Shown here in pieces: positions 56,000 through 64,000 of a stretch of DNA of 64,000 nucleotides. Location: contig CM063108.1 of assembly GCA_031841125.1 (NCBI GenBank), forward strand, positions 73,504,344-73,568,343, written 5' to 3'. Both the position numbers and the translations under genes were made by a program. This DNA is from Acanthococcus lagerstroemiae. Its lineage: Eukaryota; Arthropoda; Insecta; Hemiptera; Eriococcidae. The stretch's first letter is position 1. Every line of letters starts with the position of its first letter. Under the pieces are notes generated by a model. That model saw nothing but the letters and a program-made list of their open reading frames with translations. It ran no database searches and was not told the origin of the DNA.

Positions 56000-58900
56000 T
56001 CAGCCAGAGCACATTTCAGAATGATCTTCCCAAGCTTGTACCTGCACATAATTAAACAGTCAGTGCGATTTTTCTCAAATGCACGTACAATACTAACTAC
56101 AAAAAGTAGAGTCGACGAATTCCTGCATTACATGAATACTGTTAAACAAGCATGAAACTATTTACTGTGAATCATAATAATGTGTGCCAATAATAGGACT
56201 ACAATCGCAACCGCAACGATTCCTGATGACATCACACTAAGAATACAAGATTTGTTACGTTACAAAGTAACCAACTAGAAGAACGACGGCAACATTACAA
56301 CAAATAATTCCAGCAATAGCATCACAATATAACCGACAGTAACCAAGAGTGTAGTGAAACGAATAACATTCCGAAGGGGGATAAGTAATCTTTTTTAACG
56401 ACTGCGCGCGAGTCCCTCCTAATCCTCCTGCTGCTCCCCGCCCCTATATAATTTTGCACTTTTTAAGGCGTTGACAAAAATATCATCCGCTATTTACGAG
56501 TAGAAGGAAATAATGAAATATGATTCTTCCGTGGCAACCCTCTTCTTTAGCTCATGCTGTAAACTCACGATCGTCGTATTTCACAATTTTTTCTCTAGTT
56601 GCGTAATATACTATTTTGAAAAATTGCTTATTGCGAATCCAAGTCATAGTAATGAGGAAAATTTGGAAAGCTTTCACCTTTTTACGGCAACTTTGTCTCA
56701 GTCCGAACAATATTTTCTCAGCTGTTCTTACCTCATCGATTTCGTAGTTAAGGGAAACTCACTTTCCCCATTTTAACATTATGTCGATTACATTACGTTG
56801 ATAATACAGTAACCGAATACAACGCAACATTATAACATACGAGTTCGTAATGAGTAATGCAATTTTTCAACTATCCAAGGTCCTTTCTCATGGTTACAAT
56901 TACGAACACGTGCGATGAACAGTGGGCGAAGCGATTCCGCGAGGCCATCATACAGGGACGTATTTAAAAGGAAGAAATGTGAAGGGGAGCTTCCAGGACG
57001 ATTGAGTAAGCCTAGTGCGCGAGTCCACAATTACAGCGAGCCCATGGGAAATCACTCCTTACACCAACGACATAACATGCCATAGAACAGTCTTAATGAG
57101 TCTTTAGCAAACTTCATTTAGTCGAAATAAAGTTTCCATTAATCTGAACAGTCCTAATTAGACTTCCTTATATTTTAGAGGGCCTTAAATGCCTTACACA
57201 TAGTCAGTAAATTCTAACAAAATCTTAGTGAGCCACCAAAGAGTCTCCGTCAGTCATAACGAGTCTTATGACTCAACCGGATCTTAGTATTATTCTTAGC
57301 AGGGTATCGAAATGTCTGAATCAGTCTCAATATTGATTATGGTCTAACCGCTGAAGACGATCTTGTCCAATAAATATACTTTCAAGTGAAACACTGGAAG
57401 AGAAGAACTTCATTTGAAAGTTTCATTTTGCTTAAACCGAGTTTTAATTAGTCCTAACGAGGTGATGAAGTCTCACGCGATCTGAAAGGGTCTCAGTGAG
57501 TCTCGACGAAGTCCTGTGAAGTTTCAACAGGGTCTTAATCTATTCGACGGATCTTCATTGATCACGACAAAAATCTTAACGAGTCTTAGAAGAATCTTCA
57601 TCAATCATAAGAAACCCTAGTGAGTCTCCTTTGACTCTCAAGCAATGTCAACAACGTGCTGAGGGTTTTAGTTAGTCGTAACAGGTCTGGGTAAGCTTCA
57701 ATGTCTTCATGAGTTTCAACAGTCTTAATTCGTCTAACGGATTTCGCAGGGTCACAATCCTTTTTAGAAAGTCTTGAATCAGCCTTAACGAGTTCGATTT
57801 TTTATCGACTCATCACCTGATGAATCAGAGGGCTGAAGGGGCCTAAATTAGTCGCCTAGTGTTTCAATTTTTCTAAAACTTAATGACCGTCAACAAAATG
57901 TATCTTTTGAGGTCGTAAACAAACCCACGAATGTCAACTAGGTCTTAACGAGTTTTCCAGAGTAAATTAGCAAGTCTCAGCCATTGAGTCCAATCTAAAT
58001 CCTGGCGACTAAATTAGTCGTAACAGGTCTCAACAAATCTCGGTGAGTCTCAGCTGTCTCGATCAGTCTAGATTTCAATAAATCGAAAATCGAACTCGAC
58101 AAACTTCATGTTTCAGTTCGATAACCCACCTGGCAATCTCTACTGCAGTACCACTGATTTCCGCAACCGGCGCAAACGAATTGAGCAGCTTTTTTATGAC
58201 AACCCTGGCATTCCGGAACTTGATCCGCGGGAATTACATTGGACGAGGGGTCTGCAACTGTGTCGCGTCCTTCGTCAATTACCAAACGATCAGTGGCTTC
58301 GGACTCGTCGTCATCATCCTGCTAACAAAAGCGAAAGGTTGTCAAAATAAGAACCCGATACGAAGGGCGTTGTCACAATCGCATTTCAATTCGAAATTGT
58401 TTCTCCGTTAGAACTGAAAACGTTACTCACAACCATAACCACGTCGGAACCATTCTTGGTAGAGCACGTTGTGCTCGTCGTCACTGGAGTGATGGTGACC
58501 TCGGTACGTGTTTTCTAAAAAACAAAACAAGAAAACAAAGCGTCATTAATGCGAGCAAACGAGCAACAGCATTTCATTTACCGACCAGTTTTCGTCGGTC
58601 AACCTTGAAACGACCGCGTCGTCGAGATGCTCGTTATTTTGTTTTCTAAACAACGCACGCCGGCCGCTTATAGCAGTAACACGAGAGTTTCTGGAAATGG
58701 GACCTACATGCGAGTGTTTTGCTCACTTTTCGAGAAACCAACTTCAATTTAAGATTCCGGAACTCGCTCAGGCAACGAAATGCTGCGTAGCAGTCCGAAA
58801 CCACAAGAAGTTGTGAACTCACGATGCCCAGTCCACAAAACGGCACAAAATTTCATGTACGAGCAAATTTCACGAAAAATGAGCGCTTTTCCAAACATTC

Positions 58901-61900
58901 TCCACTACACATTCCTAGAAAAATTTCGTCCTTCGGCGGCTTACCTTCGAATTTAGAATTTCGCTGAGCGCCGACTTCGTATTCCTACTCGACGATCCAA
59001 CGTTCGACCGATTGGAGCGATTACGTTCTGGCGCTGTGAGTAGCCTGGCCAGGGTAGGTGAGAAGGTGGTTGGCCGATGCTGTATATTACTGGCGGACAC
59101 AGCACCCATACCGCTCGCCACGGTGCTCATCGAGCTGCTAGGATGATGCTCTCGCCCGACTCCGCTCGTAGACTTGGTCAGTATGCCGTGCAACAACGAA
59201 TTCTGTACGGGCGGCGAACTGGAGAACTGATTGGCCGACACCGGATGTAGCGTCACCTCAGGGTACGGAGGCGGCGGCGGAAGATGCGACGAACTCTTAC
59301 TTGGTGCCATACTGTGCATCGCGGAAGATGCGCTCGACGTAATGTCTCGCTTTTCATTCATCTTCGCGAATTTCACCAGCGCCTCTTGGAAGCTGCTACC
59401 GGCACCACTATTGCTGCTACTACTACTGCTATTGGTAATGCTGGCTGGAGCGATGCTAACTCCACAGCCGCTATTACCGCTGTTGTTGACTATACTGCTA
59501 CTGCTGCCACTATTAGAGCTGAGCATTAGCTGACTAGAATTTCCGGAGGCAGCGGGGTTAACTGACAACATTAACGAATCTAAGTTCGCATGACGTATCT
59601 GCAAATCTGGACGACCGATAGCCGTAGGAATGGGATTATCTTGGCCTGCAATCAGAAATAATTCAAGATTTATAGGCAGGTACAATAGAAACTAACTTAC
59701 TCAGACATATATTCGAGAAACTACGAACGGGCATCATCTTCGAAGAAAAATAAACATTTGAATCATTTCCATTATGTGTAACTTCCTTCGAGAGCAATTC
59801 ATATCCCCGTCATTAAACGCTCGCCAACCACATGGCACCAAGAAGCAAACGTAACTGAACTCACCTATAAAGAAATTGGCAGGACGATGGTCGCCATGCG
59901 TGGTCGAGGACACATTGGTTCGCACGTGAGAGCCGGAGCCCAGCGCCATGTTAGCCATACTCAGCAGGGCGGTGTTATGCAGGAATCTAGGACCTTGTGT
60001 GCCATCTGGTCCGCGGCTGCCGAACTGCAAGTTCCGACGACCTCGCCTCGGCAACGAGTCTGGATTCTTCGAGCGAAAATCGGCGATTATAGATTTCACG
60101 TCCACGATCGGCCCTTGTCGACCTTCGCCTATAACCGAATTTTGGTCCACCAGTAACGAGTTGGCGGCCGCCGACTGTAGTATGGCCTGCGTCATCGGTT
60201 GCCCAGTATGCGCTTGCAGCGGGATCGGATGCGAAGCCGGCTGCGGTTGCAACGACGTCGTCGCTGTCGTCACCGCGGCTGATGTCGCGGTCATCGTCGA
60301 TCCGGGCGGCGGCTTCGGAAGTATCGGACGGTGAGGTCGCAGCTTGTTAGCCGCGTCGACCGCCGTGATGAAGGCGTTCGCCGAGTGCGACATCGGGTTC
60401 GGCATACCGCTGTTGGTGGACACCGCGGACGAGGTAATAGGAACAACGGTTACGTGATTGGTGATACTGGTCGACGTGCTCGTTTCACTGCGACTGACCT
60501 GAAATGACGATAGGGACAACAAATTAGTGAACAGATCCTGGGTTCGATTCATCCACGTTGGCTCTTGACAAGTATTTCAACATTACAGTGGAATACTGCG
60601 GCAAAAGATAACTTTTGATAAGTACTGCCAGCGATGTAGACGATCTATGCACATCTTGGGTACAGGAGGTAACTCGTAACATCATCAAAGTGGGATATAT
60701 GAAGACCGACGAAATGGAAGGCTAAACAAGGAACTCAAAAACCTGTAAGAGCTCACTTTGGTGCGAGGCTTGGATCGCCCCCCCCCCCGCCTCTCCATAA
60801 CGCAATAACGCAAGTCTTGTTAAGACTAGTCACGACTCAGTGAAATTTCGTTGACGCTCGTAAAGAGCATTTAAAGACTATACAAACTACAAAGAAGCAT
60901 CGCCTTCTATGCCACCCGCCAACACTTTACTCGTGTTGGTCTTCAATTCCGGAGAAAGCTAGTTGAGTCCCGTCTCTTCAAATATATACTAACTAAGTCC
61001 CAGGTTCTTTTCCCTCATACACTAGTTGAGTCCGTATTTTATACCATTTGAGTCCCTTATTGCCACACGACATTTCCCTTCCCACTTTTACTTGCTTAGG
61101 ACTGTCACCGAATTTAGAGAAATTTGAATTGCTTTTTCGACGTCAGCAAAAACTGTGATAGGGTTGAACGACAAATGTAGTTTCCGCATCACAATCCTTG
61201 TGTCTCAGATTCGAGTTCCACAACGCCCGAAAAGCTCGTGATATTCGTACACCCCTGCTAACATCCTAGCGAACATGGCGAGGTGGGAAGATAGCTTCCC
61301 CGGTAAACCCTCGCCAGTTCGAAGGAAGAAGGCACTACAATAGCAGGACATGTTACCAACAGATCAAACAAATTGGTACTGTGCGTGTGTACGCTGTAGA
61401 CAGCTTACTCTAGGACTGAACTGATACATTTCTTATCAGTTCACAGATCCCGGACTCAACTAATATACAGCCTGTTCAGATCACGGTTTCTGCCTATCTG
61501 TGTATCCATCAGTATATATTTCTCTCTGATTAGCTGCTGTAGGGACTGTCTGACTACTGACGCAGCAGGCTACGCTCCATATCTGCCCAACGGTGAAGAT
61601 TTCTAACTTTATTCGTATTTGGAGCTTTAGAACTCATCAAGATTAGGTTCGGGCTTATCAAGACAATATTAGACTCGCTAAGACTCATTAGGATTCCATC
61701 AAAATGATAACTCACAAGGACTCGTTAAACCTTCTTCGGATTACACTGTTTTACGATAGCGACGGGAAAAAACCTTATCCCTAGCTAACCTATCGCCCTT
61801 CCCGGTTTCATCACCTAGTAGTAAAATCTCTTTCAATCATGTTTCGATATCCTAATTTGGGCGCACAAAAAAAAAAAGTGGAAAATCAGTCTTCACGTAA

Positions 61901-62185
61901 TCCTGTGAATCAACCACATCTATTTCTTCAGTTTATACTCCGAGCCCTTTCACGCACTTATCAAAAATAATCACCTAATGACGATACTGGCAATCATTCC
62001 AGAGCATTTGCGGTTTTCAGGAACTCATGGTACTTACTTTACTTTGCTCAGACGAGGTAGAGGATGTTACTGAGTTCTTGTACATTTTGCTGATGTTCGC
62101 GTCCACATCCGCTTTGTTTTGACAATCTAGATGCCGCTTCTTGAACAAAATTCGTTCAAGCATTTCTTCTTTCAGCTTCAGCAGT
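56000..62185 (-). CDS. Ser/Ala-rich protein with C-terminal MYND zinc finger (last 6 exons, 5' part outside)
   Basis: Exons in order of transcription: 62185-62038, 60498-59865, 59645-58945, 58514-58431, 58318-58130 and 56041-56000 (stop TGA at 56002-56000). Phases agree, giving about 598 residues. The first exon is a charged helix (LKLKEEMLERILFKKRHL). The next two are low complexity, rich in Ser, Ala, Thr, Pro and Asn. They contain islands likely to be conserved: SIIADFRSKNPDSLPRRGRR, FITAVDAANKLRPHRPILPK, FQEALVKFAKMNEKRD and FSPTLARLLTAP. An acidic stretch (DDDDESEATD) precedes a MYND finger, CQGCHKKAAQFVCAGCGNQW then YCSRDCQ, completed by the last exon (VQAWEDHSEMCSG). MYND fingers bind proline-rich partners, often co-repressors; a nuclear regulatory role is inferred. 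I do not recognise the orthologue. More exons lie upstream beyond 64000. Confidence 0.88.
57080..58090. repeat. Degenerate GAGTCTTAACGA-type repeat region
   Basis: About 1 kb of irregular repetition of words such as AACGAGTCTTA, GAGTCTCA, AGTCGTAACAGGTCT and CAACAGTCTTAAT, at loose 15-30 bp spacing. It occupies half of the last MYND-gene intron. A shorter stretch of the same type lies at 44190-44570, and traces at 61640-61740. Confidence 0.6.
60499..62037 (-). other. MYND-gene intron
   Basis: No gene recognised. It contains a C-run at 60779-60788, traces of AGACTC-type words and ordinary AT-rich sequence. Confidence 0.4.
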
Positions 62186-62332
62186 CTGAAACAATAATTA
62201 ACGTTAATCAGTCGGATAATGCGGTTCGTACAATGTCGGATATTAAAAATGAGTTTAGCTGAAAATTATTTTAATCAACCTCTTCAAAATCCGCTCGGAG
62301 CATTTCCCTTGCCTATAATTCTTTATACTTAG

Positions 62333-62608
62333 TTCAGGGATAACTCACTCCCTCTGCTTGTCAATGTCTTACAGGAACTCGGCTCTGAAACTGTCCGTAA
62401 GAATGACACACGCATATTTCCTGGACCACAAACAATAGAGCAAAGATGCGATCTTTTCAAACGAGGTTTACTGTACCCATCCTCAAAACATCCGATGAGC
62501 ATTATTCTGGCCCTCAAAAATCATGAAGTTAGAGAAATTTTCTTCCCTGTGATGATTAATTTTCGGATACTGGTCAAGGTGATATTTTCATTCATTTATT
62601 TAACCTAG
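62333..62608 (+). other. Unexplained 91-codon open frame
   Basis: A frame open from after TAG 62330 to TAG 62606-62608, with credible protein composition (RIFPGPQTIEQRCDLFKRGL, SIILALKNHEVREIFFPVM) but no start codon at its beginning. It may be a fragment of a host or retroelement protein inserted in the MYND-gene intron, antisense. I do not recognise it. Confidence 0.25.
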
Positions 62609-62639
62609 GTTAACGGCTGACCGACGCCTAATTAACCCG

Positions 62640-63206
62640 CCCAGTTTTGGGCATTGATGTCTACCACCCTTTTCCATCTTGATCTTTTTTGGGCCACCCC
62701 CATCCGACATGGGCCGACTCTCGCAACCGGCTCGTCCCACCACCTGATGGCGGGGCGTCCACTTTTGCTTCTGCGGGAACTCCATTGTCAGGCAAGAGAC
62801 CGCGGGAAACCCCGTCGACGGGACCTGAGAAGGCAGCGCCAAAAAAGAGTAGGACGACGACCTATGCTTCGGCGGCGGCGGAGGACGGACGACGGGGCTC
62901 GCCAGCGGGGTGTGACTGGGGGAGGAAACTCTCAAAGTCGCACCCTGGGAGGGTCTGCCGAAGCTGACCAGCGCGTCGGTCTGGCTGCCTACAAGTGGGC
63001 GAACAACGCAAGTGCTCCTAAAGAGGCTGGAGCTACAGAATCAGGGGCTGTCTGCTGGGTCCTGGTACGTTGCCCATTGCAGGGAGGAACCGAAAGGTAC
63101 ACTTCTGGCGGTGGGTATCGACGAGGAGTCAGTGAAGTACCTGAGAAGAAAGGGCAACAAGCTGTTTTTCCTGGACCGCCTGGTTGATGTCAAGGTGACA
63201 GTCTGA
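62640..63206 (+). pseudogene. R1-like LINE ORF1 (DUF4780-type), frameshifted
   Basis: A basic/Ala-rich N-terminal part (SGKRPRETPSTGPEKAAPKK, about 62800-62860) is in one frame. A folded C-terminal part (VWLPTSGRTTQVLLKRLELQ, GLSAGSWYVAHCREEPKG, LLAVGIDEESVKYL; about 62980-63206) is in another. This layout matches ORF1 proteins with the DUF4780 domain found in insect R1/jockey-superfamily elements. A frame break lies at about 62940-62980. The 5' end is unclear and probably truncated. Confidence 0.7.
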
Positions 63207-63233
63207 GGATAACAGAGAAAAGCTATACACGGA

Positions 63234-64000
63234 ATGATAAGAGTATTGCAAATTAATCTGCGCCAATGCAAAGCAGCCTGTTACCTACTGAGCAGGAGGC
63301 TGCAAAAGGGGCAAACAAATATATGCCTGTTACAGGAACCATGGTATCATCGGGAACAAGTGAGAGGCATACAGATGGCACAGGGGCATCTCATTTATGC
63401 AGAAAATGCAGGAAGACCACGTGCAGCGATATTTACATATCAAGTGAGCTGCACAGCAATACCGGGATTTACCCTACGGGATCTTGTGGCGGCCACTTTG
63501 GAATATGAGGAGAAAGGGAACAAGAAGAAGATAGTAATATGCTCAGCATATTTTCCATCCGACTCTCGGGACCCTCTCCCAACTGATGAGCTCAGGGAAC
63601 TGGTGGAACACTGTGTGAGGGAAAAGCTGGACCTTTTTGTCGGATGCGATGCCAACTCGCACCATACTATCTGAGAGAGTACAGGCACAAATCCGAGAGG
63701 GAAAGGGCTAGTAGACTACCTTGCGACACAGGATCTGCTTGTTCTAAATGAGGGAAGCAAACCAACGTTTGTCACAAAAGTAAGGCAAGAAGTTATAGAC
63801 ATAACACTCTGTAATTCCAAACTTAGGGATCGAGTCCAGGGATGGAGAGTGTTGGACGAACCGTCTTTATCGGATCACCGATACATCCAATACCAGATCC
63901 GGGCACCTAAGGAGGAACAAAGAGCTATTAGGAACCCTAGGAAAACAAACTGGGGAGGCTTCAAGAATGACTTAGAAAGACTGACAAGTTACAACTGGCA
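63234..64000 (+). pseudogene. R1-like LINE ORF2, endonuclease part (runs off the window)
   Basis: ORF2 starts at ATG 63234 (IRVLQINLRQCKAA) with the APE-type endonuclease motifs N (QINLRQ), E (LLQEPW), GCDANSHHT and, near 63860, SLSDHRYIQY (SDH). A TGA at 63672-63674 replaces the usual Trp of the HHTxWGS motif, where two G-to-A changes are evident; the frame then continues open to the window end. The RT domain lies beyond 64000. Inserted antisense in the MYND gene. Confidence 0.85.

Noticed and set aside
59231..60334. Plus-strand frames opposite the MYND-gene exons
   Set aside because: They are antisense shadows of the low-complexity Ser/Ala codons and have no domain.
62654..63187. 177-codon Arg-rich plus-strand frame
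   Set aside because: It is a different frame from the DUF4780-type ORF1 of the R1-like element; its Arg richness is an artefact of GC-rich sequence.
1..64000. Bacterial-type operons, phage or defence systems
   Set aside because: Spliced genes, insect retroelements and intron structure throughout; no contiguous prokaryotic-style gene clusters are present.

Overview
This is a eukaryotic, almost certainly insect, nuclear window, and the transposon set and AT-rich intron style fit a hemipteran best. The evidence is spliced genes with GT-AG introns, insect-type retrotransposons (copia, R1-like with a DUF4780 ORF1, a CR1/jockey-group LINE, an RTE-like fragment), tRNA-derived SINEs and many short TIR elements. 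The species is not identifiable from the sequence alone.

Three host genes are supported at exon level. (1) A complete GDPD1/GDE4-type glycerophosphodiester phosphodiesterase lies on the + strand: 7 exons, 17159-32189, 328 residues, all splice phases consistent. (2) A complete TRAPPC11 (foie gras/gryzun TRAPP subunit) lies on the - strand: 20 exons, 52122 down to 32682, 1134 residues. Its stop and the GDPD stop face each other about 0.5 kb apart. (3) The last six exons of a Ser/Ala-rich protein ending in a MYND zinc finger lie on the - strand, 62185 down to 56000; its 5' part is outside the window.

Layout. 1-1200: a SINE and palindromic MITEs. 2080-11310: a large satellite array whose 336-bp monomer is itself an inverted duplication of two ~168-bp halves, with deleted 271-bp and 240-bp forms and an indel-riddled centre. 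11310-17158: repeat-rich intergenic DNA with a Helitron-like end and several TIR elements. 17159-32189: the GDPD gene; intron 3 holds a LINE split by an almost intact copia element (matching TTTAG target duplications). 32682-52122: TRAPPC11, with introns carrying hAT-like, pogo/Tigger-like and other MITEs, a foldback-like element and LINE debris. 52360-55210: TIR elements, including a hAT-like element nested in a palindromic one. 56000-62185: the MYND gene. 62640-64000: an R1-like LINE, antisense to the MYND gene.

The host genes are independent housekeeping functions (lysophospholipid metabolism, ER-Golgi transport, probable nuclear regulation) and do not form an operon-like system. I found no convincing new biochemical system. 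The most unusual structure is the alternating-inverted satellite, followed by the foldback-like element at 37-39.9 kb and the dense nesting of TIR elements in introns.
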